The translations under genes were made by a program, and so were the position numbers. Shown here piece after piece: positions 8,908-16,909 of a DNA stretch of 34,401 nt. Origin of the DNA: Deltaproteobacteria bacterium (GTDB lineage Bacteria > Myxococcota > Myxococcia > SLRQ01). The DNA is taken from the NCBI GenBank assembly GCA_029210625.1, contig JARGFU010000042.1, positions 1-34,401 of the forward strand, read 5' to 3'. Below the pieces are notes generated by a model that saw only the letters and a list, made by a program, of their open reading frames with translations, had not been told where the DNA came from and searched no databases. Position 1 is the stretch's first letter. Each line of letters opens with the position of its first letter.

Positions 8908-11306
8908 CCCGCCCCGTCGAGCTCCAGAGCCGCACCCCCCACTTCTTCGCGGCGGCGCTCCTCCTGGCCGCGGTCACGGTCTGGGCCGTCCACGACGAGC
9001 TCGAGACCCGGCGGCCCTGGAAGGCGCACCAGCGCGCCTTCTTCGCGCTGGAGGTGCGGCGCGGGGCGGAGGGGCTGCCCTCCCGGGGCGGGGAGCGGCA
9101 GCCCGAGCTCTCGCAGATCTGGCTGCCCGAGCTGGACGTGGTGGACCGCTGCACCAGCTGCCACCTGGGGATCGACCGCCCCGACTACGGCGACCCCGAG
9201 GAGATCGTCGCCTTCGCCAACGAGGTGATGGACCGCGACGGCGAGGAGGCGGAGGTCGAGCGCCGCTTCGGCGTCCCCTGGGCGACGATCGAGGGGTGGA
9301 TGGACGAGGCCGATCGCGGCGAGGTCCCGCGTCAGGAGGTGCCGCGGCTCTTCCGGTCGCACCCGCACCTCCAGGCGTTGATCCAGGACGCGCACCCCTT
9401 CGAGCGCTTCGGCTGCACCCCCTGCCACGAGGGCCAGGGTCCCCAGACGAAGGGGGTCGGGGGCTGGCTGGACGGCCGGCCCTTCGATCACGGCCGGAAC
9501 GATCCGCATTGGGAGCGCCCGATGCTCTCGCTGGGCAGCGAGACCGAGCCGCCCTACGTCCAGGCGACCTGCCCGGACTGCCACGGCGACCTGCTGCGGC
9601 TGCCCTTCGCCGAGACCCTCCAGCAGGGGCAGGCGCTGGCGCGGACCCTGGCCTGCTGGGGCTGCCATCCGATCGAGGGGCTCTCCCCCGAGCGCCGGCG
9701 GGGCCCGACCCTGGAGCACCTGCGCGCCAAGACCACCCCCGGGTGGATCGCCGAGTGGCTGCGCCACCCCGCCGCCTGGCGGGAGGGCACCACCATGCCC
9801 AACCTCTGGCCGGAGGCGGTGGATGCCAGTCTGCCGGAGGGCGAGCGGGCGAGCTTCGCGGCCGGGCGCGCGAGCGAGGTCGAGGCCATCACGGCCTTCC
9901 TCTGGCAGCAGGCCCGGGGCGCCGAGGGCTACCTCGAGCCCGCGCCCCCCGCCGGGGAGGCCGCGCGCGGCCGGGCCCTGGTGGACACCCTTGGCTGCCG
10001 CGGCTGCCATGCGATCGAGCCGGACGATCCGCTGGTGACGGTGGACGGTTCCCGCAGGCGATCCCGGGCCCCCCGCCTCTCGGGGATCGGGGCCAAGACC
10101 TCCTACGCCTGGCTCTTTAGCTGGCTGCGGGGGCCCTCCCGGCTCTGGCCCGACGCCCGGATGCCGGACCTCCGCCTCGAGCCCGGGGAGGCGGCCGACC
10201 TCGCGGCCTACCTCGCGGGGCTGGGCGCGGAGGGGCGCCCACCGCCGCCGGAGGGGCAGGCCGACGCCGCCGACCCGGCGTCGCTCGCGGGGAGGGGAGA
10301 GGAGCTGGTGGCGCAGTACGGCTGCTTCGGCTGCCACGCGATCCGGGGCTTCGAGGAGCACCAGCGGGTCGGCCCCGACCTCTCGCGCTTCGGGGAGAAG
10401 CCGCCCCGGCAGCTCGCCTGGGGGGAGGTCGGGCCCACCGAGCGCAGCTGGCACACCTGGACGAGCACCAAGCTCACCGCGCCCCGGGCGTTTCGCACCG
10501 AGCGCATCGAGACCCGGATGCCGAGCTACGAGCTGGACGACGACGAGCTGCGCGCGCTGCTGGTCTTCCTGCGCTCCCGCCGGGCGCGGGAGCGGCCCCC
10601 GAGCCACCGCACCACCGACGATCCTCGACGCGCGGCGCTCGGGGCGGGGGAGGAGCTGATCCACGATCACAACTGCCGGGGCTGCCACCGGCTGGGAGGG
10701 GAGGGCGGGCAGATCCTCTCGCGCTACCTCGAGAACCCGAACCTGGCGCCGCCGACCCTCTTCAGCGTGGGGGCCAAGACCCGGCCGGACTGGCTCTTCC
10801 ACTACCTGAAGGATCCCTCCCGCTTCCGGATCCGCCCCTACCTGACGCTGCGGATGCCGACCTTCGCCTGGCGAGAGGGGGAGGCGACCCGCCTGGTGGC
10901 CTACTTCAACGCGCTGGACGGCTCGACCTACCCCTACCTCGACGTCGTGCCCCAGACCGACGCCGACACCCTCGCGCAGGGGCAGGCGATGTTCGAGAAG
11001 CTGCGCTGCACCCAGTGCCACCTCACCTCGGCCACGATCCCGCCGAACACCGACCTGAAGGCGGTCGCCCCGAACCTCGCCAACGCCCACTTCCGCCTGC
11101 GCCCCGACTGGGTGCCGCGCTGGATCCACAACCCGGCCACCTGGCTCGAGGGCGCGCGGATGCCGACCTTCTGGCCCGATGGGCTCTCGCCCTTTCCCGA
11201 GCTCCTCGGGGGAGACGCGGATCGGCAGATGGAGGCCGTGAGGGATCACGTCCTCTCCATCGGCGCCGGCGGGGCGGGCCTCGGCGCGGACGCGGCCGGG
11301 CCGTGA
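8904..11306 (+). CDS. Octahaem c-type cytochrome of the bc complex
   Basis: An 800-residue protein with one N-terminal hydrophobic anchor (about residues 13-30) and eight CXXCH haem c motifs: CTSCH 83, CTPCH 171, CPDCH 223, CWGCH 251, CRGCH 365, CFGCH 474, CRGCH 591 and CTQCH 702. Several Met-Pro segments (MPNLWP, MPDLRL, MPSYEL, MPTFAW, MPTFWP) are placed where class I cytochrome c domains keep the sixth axial ligand. The C-terminal two-thirds therefore reads as a chain of fused cytochrome c domains. The first three motifs are more widely spaced. It probably receives electrons from the Rieske protein and passes them to terminal reductases or periplasmic carriers. The start overlaps the preceding stop. 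Confidence 0.92.
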   Translation: MTRPVELQSRTPHFFAAALLLAAVTVWAVHDELETRRPWKAHQRAFFALEVRRGAEGLPSRGGERQPELSQIWLPELDVVDRCTSCHLGIDRPDYGDPEEIVAFANEVMDRDGEEAEVERRFGVPWATIEGWMDEADRGEVPRQEVPRLFRSHPHLQALIQDAHPFERFGCTPCHEGQGPQTKGVGGWLDGRPFDHGRNDPHWERPMLSLGSETEPPYVQATCPDCHGDLLRLPFAETLQQGQALARTLACWGCHPIEGLSPERRRGPTLEHLRAKTTPGWIAEWLRHPAAWREGTTMPNLWPEAVDASLPEGERASFAAGRASEVEAITAFLWQQARGAEGYLEPAPPAGEAARGRALVDTLGCRGCHAIEPDDPLVTVDGSRRRSRAPRLSGIGAKTSYAWLFSWLRGPSRLWPDARMPDLRLEPGEAADLAAYLAGLGAEGRPPPPEGQADAADPASLAGRGEELVAQYGCFGCHAIRGFEEHQRVGPDLSRFGEKPPRQLAWGEVGPTERSWHTWTSTKLTAPRAFRTERIETRMPSYELDDDELRALLVFLRSRRARERPPSHRTTDDPRRAALGAGEELIHDHNCRGCHRLGGEGGQILSRYLENPNLAPPTLFSVGAKTRPDWLFHYLKDPSRFRIRPYLTLRMPTFAWREGEATRLVAYFNALDGSTYPYLDVVPQTDADTLAQGQAMFEKLRCTQCHLTSATIPPNTDLKAVAPNLANAHFRLRPDWVPRWIHNPATWLEGARMPTFWPDGLSPFPELLGGDADRQMEAVRDHVLSIGAGGAGLGADAAGP

Positions 11307-11385
11307 TCTGTGGCACATCGAGGGTGGGAGTGGGTAGGATAGCCCTGCTCGGGTGACCGACCGTCACTCACCCAAGGAGGGGAAG

Positions 11386-12222
11386 ATGAGACAGCTCAAC
11401 CTGACACTGCTCGCCGTGGTGATCTCCGGCCTGGCCATCGGCTGCGGCCCCGACCTGCGCGACTTCGAGGAGATCGAGGCCGCCTTCGAGAACCCGTCCG
11501 GGGAGGTCTCCGCCTCCACCATGCCCCTGCTGATGGGCGACGGCCTGACGGCGGGCACCGCCAACGGCCTGGGGAACCCGGCCGCGGGCTTCGACTCCAC
11601 CGGCACCCTTCAGTTCGCCCTCTCCCAGGCCAGCCAGGCCCTCGGGAGCCGGCGGGACTACCTGGTGGAGAACTGCAACACCAACGTGAAGCTGACCCGG
11701 TCCTTCGAGCCGGAGAAGATCATCGTCGATTGCACGGATCCGGCCAACGATCCCACCGGCAAGCTCGTCCTCGAGTTCGTCTGGGACAACGAGGAGATCG
11801 TCGCCATCTACATCCGCTTCGACACCTGGTGCGACTCCACCGGGGACTGCATCGACGGCTGGCTCGGCTTCAAGACCCAGACCTCGGGCTCGGTCGGCGC
11901 GGGCCTCTCCCAGACCTTCATCCTGGCCGCCAAGCTGGAGCACACCTCCTCGGCGGGCGAGGTGGACTCCATCGAGTACGCCATCCGCGAGGTGCTCACC
12001 GACACCACGGCGGCGATCGAGATCCTCGTCTACGTCGACGAGGGCGGCGTGAAGGCCGAGTTCGTCCTCTCGGCGATGGTCTCGCCCGAGGGAGGATCCC
12101 TGGAGATCCGGGGCGCCAACGGCAGCTTCACCTGCAGCTACACCGCGGACGGTGAGTCCGGGGAGTGCACCGCCACCGGGACCGGGGGCGGCACGGTGAC
12201 CTGGTCGGCCTCCGCCGGCTAG
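11386..12222 (+). CDS. Lipoprotein of unknown function
   Basis: A 278-residue protein. The ATG at 11386 is preceded by a perfect AAGGAGG (11374-11380) at 5 bases. It begins with a lipoprotein signal, MRQLNLTLLAVVISGLAIGC, Cys20. The mature part is rich in Thr, Ser, Gly and acidic residues and looks beta-rich, with few Cys (one CDSTGDC pair near the middle and one near the C-terminus). No known domain is recognised. It is 79 bases downstream of the octahaem cytochrome gene, close enough for read-through, but its own strong ribosome site and a TAGGAT element (11335-11340) suggest separate transcription. The 3' end meets a large hairpin shared with uspA. Confidence 0.8.
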   Translation: MRQLNLTLLAVVISGLAIGCGPDLRDFEEIEAAFENPSGEVSASTMPLLMGDGLTAGTANGLGNPAAGFDSTGTLQFALSQASQALGSRRDYLVENCNTNVKLTRSFEPEKIIVDCTDPANDPTGKLVLEFVWDNEEIVAIYIRFDTWCDSTGDCIDGWLGFKTQTSGSVGAGLSQTFILAAKLEHTSSAGEVDSIEYAIREVLTDTTAAIEILVYVDEGGVKAEFVLSAMVSPEGGSLEIRGANGSFTCSYTADGESGECTATGTGGGTVTWSASAG

Positions 12223-12233
12223 GAGAGCAGGGC

Positions 12234-12265
12234 GGGGTGGGGCGCCTCTTCGAGGGCTCCACCCC
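12234..12265. terminator. Bidirectional hairpin between convergent genes
   Basis: GGGGTGGGGC (12234-12243) pairs with GCTCCACCCC (12256-12265) with one G-T pair, and an inner CCTC-TTC-GAGG stem continues the helix. It lies between the stops of the lipoprotein gene (+) and uspA (-). No T-run is present, so it is likely a GC-rich bidirectional terminator or a 3'-end stabiliser. Confidence 0.5.
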
Positions 12266-12275
12266 GGCCGCCGCC

Positions 12276-12835
12276 CTAGGGCATCACGAAGTAGGGGTCC
12301 TTCGGCCGCACGCAGATCACGGTGCAGGGGGCGCGCCGGACCACCTTCTCGGTCTGGCTGCCCACCAGGACCTTCTGCATGTCGTCCCGGCCGTGGCTGC
12401 CCATGATGATGACGTCCGCCGAGAGGTTCGCCGTGATCTTGAGGATCTCCTCCCACGGCTTACCGCTGGCGACCCGGCAGTGGTAGTTGCGCAGCTTCTT
12501 CTTCTCGGTCTCGGCCATCTTCTCGAGCTCGGCCAGGACCAGCCCCTCCATCCGCTCGAGCTCGGCGTCGACCTTCTGGGCCAGGTTGCGGCCCACGAAG
12601 GAGAGTCGGTTGGTCTGCTCGAAGACGTGGAAGAGGTAGAGCTCCGAGGGGACCTTCTGGATGTAGTCGACGGCGAAGTCGAGGGCGGACCGGCTGCACT
12701 CCGAGAAGTCGATCGGCACGATCACCTTCTGCCGCCGCCGCTGGCGGCGATCGACCTCACCGGTGGTCTGGTACCGGGGGGCCTTCTTGGTGGTCTTCTT
12801 GGCCGCCGCCTTCTTCTTCGTCGCCCGTGTCGCCA

Positions 12836-12836
<1 letters not shown>
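12276..12836 (-). CDS. Universal stress protein (UspA family) with Lys-rich N-terminal tail
   Basis: A 186-residue protein with one Usp domain (about residues 37-176). The ATP-binding signature G-2X-G-9X-G(S/T) is complete: GSHG at 146-149, then GS at 159-160. A strand start VIVPIDFSECSRSALDFA fits the family. The first 36 residues form a basic tail rich in Lys and Arg (KKKAAAKKTTKKAP, RRQRRRQK), unusual for UspA and reminiscent of nucleic-acid-binding tails. The ATG at 12836 overlaps the stop of the upstream zinc-ribbon gene as TGATG, so translation is probably coupled. A TTG one codon earlier is an alternative start. Confidence 0.9.
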
Positions 12837-13291
<455 letters not shown>

Positions 13292-13371
13292 GGGGCCCTC
13301 CTGATGACCGTGGACCTCCCCCTGGAGCCCCGCGAGGCAGTGGCCCAGCGCGATCCACGGGAAGCGGAGGG

Positions 13372-13401
13372 TAGATAGAGCAGGAGATTGGCCCGAGTCA
13401 A
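13372..13401 (-). promoter_or_regulatory. Candidate promoter of the zinc-ribbon/uspA operon
   Basis: On the - strand TTGACT (13401-13396), an 18-base spacer, then TATCTA (13377-13372). This gives a leader of roughly 75 bases to the ATG at 13291. Two further TTGAC copies lie just upstream (ending at 13407 and 13419 on the + strand), spaced 10 and 12 bases apart, which could be overlapping -35 elements or a regulator site. Confidence 0.45.
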
Positions 13402-13436
13402 GCACCGTCAAGGTCTCCGTCAAGACCTGCAAGTCC

Positions 13437-13465
13437 TTGAAATCGCGGGGGCCGTCCACTACTCT
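13437..13465 (+). promoter_or_regulatory. Candidate promoter of the receiver-TPR gene
   Basis: TTGAAA at 13437-13442, a 17-base spacer, then TACTCT at 13460-13465, in the divergent region between the zinc-ribbon gene and the gene starting at 13526. The -35 is good and the -10 moderate. Confidence 0.35.
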
Positions 13466-13525
13466 CCGACCGCGAAACGACCCGGCTCCGAGGGGCGGAG
13501 CGAGGTCCCGCATAAGGGTTCCTCT

Positions 13526-14950
13526 ATGAACCAGCGAGCACCGATTGGTCAGATCCTCGCCGACCTGGGCGCAGTGAGCGAAGAACAGCGCAGTGAGGCC
13601 GCGCGCCAGTCTCCGGAGCGGCCGACGCGCTTCGCCTCCAAGCTCCTCCAGGCGAGGGCCGCCCTCGAGGCCGATCTCGTCGAGGGGCTGGCCGTCCAGA
13701 AGGGGGTGCCCGGCCTGGATCTCTCTCAGAGCGTGATCGACCTCCTGTCGCTGGACGTCGTGCCCCGGCAGATCGCCGAGGAGTCGACCTTCCTGCCGGT
13801 GGCCATCGACGAGCACCACCTCTACCTGGCGATGGCCAACCCGGACGATCGTCAGTTGCAGGACGAGATCCAGTTCGCCACCGGCCGAACCGTCATCCCC
13901 TACGTCGCCCTGCAGTCCGTGCTGCGGGAGATGGTCCCGGCGGCCTACGACACCCGGGCCACGGGCTCGGCGCTGCTGCCCGGAGAGAGGGCCTCGGCCA
14001 GCGAGGCCCACCTGGAGCTGATCGTTCCCGGCGCGAGGGACTCCGACGAGGTGGAAGAGGAGATCATCGCCATCACGGTCGATCTCGAGGACGAGCCCCT
14101 CGACCTCTCCGAGGACATCGAGGTGGAGGAGCCCCTCGAGGCCTCGGGCAGCTCCGGCCCGAAGGTGCTGGTGGTGGACGACGAGGAGGAGATCCAGAAC
14201 CTCCTCACCTCCGCGCTCGTCTCCGGCGGCTACCGGGTCGAGACCGCGGGGAGGGGCCTGGAGGCCCTCCAGAAGGTGAAGACCTTCGAGCCGGACGCGG
14301 TGATCCTCGACGCGATGCTCCCCGAGGTCCACGGCTTCGAGATCTGCCGGAAGATCCGCTCCTCGAAGCGCTTCGGCCACGTGCCGGTGATCATGATCTC
14401 CGCCATCTACCGCGGCTGGCGCTACGCCCAGGACGTGACGGAGGTCTACGGCGCCACCGACTTCCTCGAGAAGCCCTTCCGCCTCCCGGATCTCCTCCGG
14501 CGGCTCAAGGCCGCGCTCGAGGGAGCGAAGCCCGTCCCCGAGGCCGGCGAGGAGGCCCGGGAGAGGGCGACCCGCGCCTACCGTCGAGGGGTCGGGCTGC
14601 TCAAGGTGGGCAAGGTCGAGGGCGCCATCGAGGCCTTCCAGGAGGGCCTCGCCGCCGACCCCTTCGCCCCCTCCCTGCACTTCAGCCTCGGTCGGGCCAC
14701 CCAGATGAAGGGTGACGTCTTCGGGGCGATCTCCTCCTACGAGAAGGCCGTCGAGCTGAAGCCGGATCTCCACCCCGCCCTGAAGTCGATGGCGCTGCTC
14801 TACGAGAAGCAGGGCTTCCGCCGCAAGGCGATCGAGCTGTGGGAGCGCGCCCTCCCGGTCTCCCCCGACGCCGAGGCCCGGACGCTGGCCCGGGACCACC
14901 TGCTGCGGCTGCTCGAGGCGCCGGCCGGCCGACCGAGCGCCGACGAGTGA
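13526..14950 (+). CDS. MshEN (GspE-N)-receiver-TPR fusion protein
   Basis: A 474-residue cytoplasmic protein with three parts. Residues 1-145 resemble the GspE/PilB N-terminal (MshEN) domain: IGQILADLGAVSEEQRSEA, then VVPRQIAEESTFLPVAI and LYLAMANPDD. Some members of that family bind cyclic di-GMP. After an acidic linker, residues 213-330 are a response-regulator receiver domain with the acidic pocket D218/D219, phospho-acceptor D262 (VILDAML), S292 and K316 (EKPF). Residues 345-460 are TPR helices. There is no DNA-binding or enzymatic output, so it is probably a phosphorylation-controlled adaptor. AAGGG lies 8 bases before the ATG. The gene sits 10 bases before a GltJ/AgmX-like gene, which suggests a shared role in a surface or motility machine. 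Confidence 0.88.
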   Translation: MNQRAPIGQILADLGAVSEEQRSEAARQSPERPTRFASKLLQARAALEADLVEGLAVQKGVPGLDLSQSVIDLLSLDVVPRQIAEESTFLPVAIDEHHLYLAMANPDDRQLQDEIQFATGRTVIPYVALQSVLREMVPAAYDTRATGSALLPGERASASEAHLELIVPGARDSDEVEEEIIAITVDLEDEPLDLSEDIEVEEPLEASGSSGPKVLVVDDEEEIQNLLTSALVSGGYRVETAGRGLEALQKVKTFEPDAVILDAMLPEVHGFEICRKIRSSKRFGHVPVIMISAIYRGWRYAQDVTEVYGATDFLEKPFRLPDLLRRLKAALEGAKPVPEAGEEARERATRAYRRGVGLLKVGKVEGAIEAFQEGLAADPFAPSLHFSLGRATQMKGDVFGAISSYEKAVELKPDLHPALKSMALLYEKQGFRRKAIELWERALPVSPDAEARTLARDHLLRLLEAPAGRPSADE

Positions 14951-14960
14951 TGCGATCCGC

Positions 14961-16652
14961 ATGAAGTTTCGCTGCGAGTCCTGCGGACAGAAGTACTCCC
15001 TCCCGGACGAGAGGGTCGCCGGCAAGACGCTGAAGATCCGCTGCCGCAAGTGCGGGCAGACCCTGCGGATCACCGGCAAGCCGCTGGCCGCGCCGGCGCC
15101 GACCCTGGAGGAGGAGCAGGAGGCCACCCGGGCGATGCCCGCCTCCCAGCTGAAGGCCGCGCTGAGCCAGACGCGCGAGAGCAGCGGCGTGGTCCGCGGC
15201 CTCGCCCCCGAGGGTACCCGCCGCGCCTCGGGGACGGAGCCCGGTGGTGCCGCGACGCCGCCGCCACCGCCGGCCTCGGCGCTGGAGGCCTCGTCGGTCG
15301 AGGCGCCCGCGGAGGCCTGGTTCGCCGTCATCTCCGGCAAGCAGGAGGGCCCGATGGATCTCGCGGCCCTGCGCGCCGCGGTGGTGGCGGGGAGGATCGG
15401 GCGGAAGACCTACGTCTGGAGCGAGGAGATCGACGACTGGCGGCCCATCGCCAGCGTCCCCCGGCTGCGGCCGCTCCTCGACGAGGTGGAGCCCCCTCCG
15501 CCGCCCGCCGGCCCCCACGTCGCGGCGGGCACCCTGCAGATGCGCAGCGAGGAGATCGCCGCCGCCGAGGCCGACGCCCGCGCGAAGGCCTCCGGCCTGC
15601 CGGAGGGCGCCGACGCGAGCCTCGCCGCCGCCATCGAGCAGGCGACCGAGGCGGCGCTGGCCGGCGGCTTGGACGAGGCGCCGGAGGGCGACCCCTCGGA
15701 GGGTCCCTGGGCCGAGACCGAGGCCGAGTCCGAGGACATCCCGATCTCCAGCTTCGAGGACTCCATCCCACCCGGTCAGGATGCGATCGGGGAGGCGCTC
15801 GAGGAGGAGGAGGAGGTCGACCCCTTCGCCGCGGTGCCCGACGGCCCCGAGGTGAAGGAGCCCCGGGAGACCACCGAGATGTTCATCCTGGCCTCCGGGG
15901 TGAACAAGCGGCGTAGCCCGATCCGGATCGCGGCGGCGCTCCTGGCCCTCGTGGGCTTCCTCGGCGGGATGGGCTACCTGCTCACCCTCGGCGGCGTCGA
16001 CCTGAAGGGCCTGGTCCCGGGGAGGAGCAAGAGCGAGGACCGGGGGACCCGCGAGGCGGGGCCGGTGGACGAGGAGCGGGCGCAGCGCATCCGGGAGCAG
16101 ATGCTCGGAGCGGACAAGCCGCCCCCCGCCGAGACCTCCACGGGGGGAGCGCTGCGGATCACCGCCCGGCGCCCGAAGGAGGCGGCCGATCCCGTCGGGG
16201 ACGAGCCGGTCAAGGAGAAGGAGGAGCGCAAGGTCGAGGAGCTCAGCGCGGCCGACAAGGCCGCGGTGGCCGCCCTCTACGGGGAGCGCAAGACCCAGGT
16301 CCAGATCAAGGTGAAGGCCAAGGACTCGAAGGAGGGGGTCGACTCGGTCGAGAGCCCCATCGAGCCGGAGGTGGTGGCGCGGAAGATCGGGGAGTCGAGC
16401 AAGGCCTTCCAGAGCTGCGTGCAGCAGGAGCTGCGCCGCAACCCGGGCTTCGCCGGTGGGCGGGTCACGCTCACCGTCACCGTCCTGCCCAGCGGGATCG
16501 TGAGCTCGGCGGCCATCAGCGACAAATCGATCCATGTGTCAGACGTAGGGGTCTGTATCCGACGCTCGATCAAGCGGGCGGTCTTCCCCAGCTACGGGGG
16601 AGATGGGCCCGTGGACTTCGAGGTTCCCCTCGTACTCTCCACTGGATACTGA
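14961..16652 (+). CDS. Zinc-ribbon/GYF/AgmX-domain protein (GltJ-like)
   Basis: A 563-residue protein in four parts. Residues 1-40 are an MJ0042-type zinc ribbon (C5, C8, C28, C31). About 119-175 is a GYF_2 domain (WFAVISGKQEGPMDLAALR...TYVWSEEIDDWRPI). About 320-342 is one transmembrane helix (RIAAALLALVGFLGGMGYLL). About 465-560 is an AgmX/PglI-like C-terminal, TonB-like domain (FQSCVQQELRRNPGFAGGRV...VCIRRSIKRAVFP). The same order occurs in Myxococcus GltJ (AgmX), an inner-membrane part of the gliding machine whose zinc-ribbon and GYF domains bind the GTPase MglA (from memory). An energy-coupling or motility role is therefore plausible, but zinc-ribbon/GYF/AgmX proteins also occur as non-motility paralogues. 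It overlaps no gene and is followed after 2 bases by a small membrane protein. Confidence 0.88.
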   Translation: MKFRCESCGQKYSLPDERVAGKTLKIRCRKCGQTLRITGKPLAAPAPTLEEEQEATRAMPASQLKAALSQTRESSGVVRGLAPEGTRRASGTEPGGAATPPPPPASALEASSVEAPAEAWFAVISGKQEGPMDLAALRAAVVAGRIGRKTYVWSEEIDDWRPIASVPRLRPLLDEVEPPPPPAGPHVAAGTLQMRSEEIAAAEADARAKASGLPEGADASLAAAIEQATEAALAGGLDEAPEGDPSEGPWAETEAESEDIPISSFEDSIPPGQDAIGEALEEEEEVDPFAAVPDGPEVKEPRETTEMFILASGVNKRRSPIRIAAALLALVGFLGGMGYLLTLGGVDLKGLVPGRSKSEDRGTREAGPVDEERAQRIREQMLGADKPPPAETSTGGALRITARRPKEAADPVGDEPVKEKEERKVEELSAADKAAVAALYGERKTQVQIKVKAKDSKEGVDSVESPIEPEVVARKIGESSKAFQSCVQQELRRNPGFAGGRVTLTVTVLPSGIVSSAAISDKSIHVSDVGVCIRRSIKRAVFPSYGGDGPVDFEVPLVLSTGY

Positions 16653-16654
16653 CC

Positions 16655-16867
16655 ATGCACACCGACCCCCGAGCCCCTGGAACCGCCGCCGTCCTCTCCC
16701 TCGTCGTTCCGGGGGTCGGGCAGATCTACAACGGTGACTTCCTCCGGGGCATCTTCTGGCTGATCATCACGCCGGGCTTCTGGATCGGCAGCGGCGGGCT
16801 CCTGGGCTGGGTCTGCCACCTGGTGGCGGCCTACACCGCCTACCACCGGGCCGACGCTCACCGCTGA
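16655..16867 (+). CDS. Small TM2-like membrane protein
   Basis: A 70-residue protein with two hydrophobic helices (about 10-24 and 30-58). Between them is VPGVGQIYNGDFLRGIFW, close to the GxGxxYxGxxxxG turn of TM2-type and similar small membrane proteins. It starts 2 bases after the stop of the GltJ-like gene and is probably co-transcribed. The function is not known. Confidence 0.8.
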   Translation: MHTDPRAPGTAAVLSLVVPGVGQIYNGDFLRGIFWLIITPGFWIGSGGLLGWVCHLVAAYTAYHRADAHR

Positions 16868-16872
16868 CGCCT

Positions 16873-16900
16873 TTGCCGCGCGGCAGCCCCCGTATAGGAT
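16873..16900 (+). promoter_or_regulatory. Candidate promoter of the giant TPR gene
   Basis: TTGCCG (16873-16878), a 16-base spacer, then TAGGAT (16895-16900). The ATG is at 16910, so initiation about 7 bases after the -10 would give a nearly leaderless transcript. No Shine-Dalgarno is visible before this ATG, which agrees. Confidence 0.4.
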
Positions 16901-16909
16901 GCCGCGCTG

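Noticed and set aside
11311-11330. TGGCAC before the lipoprotein gene at 11386 as a sigma-54 site
   Set aside because: No GC lies 10 bases after the GG, so the -12 element is missing.
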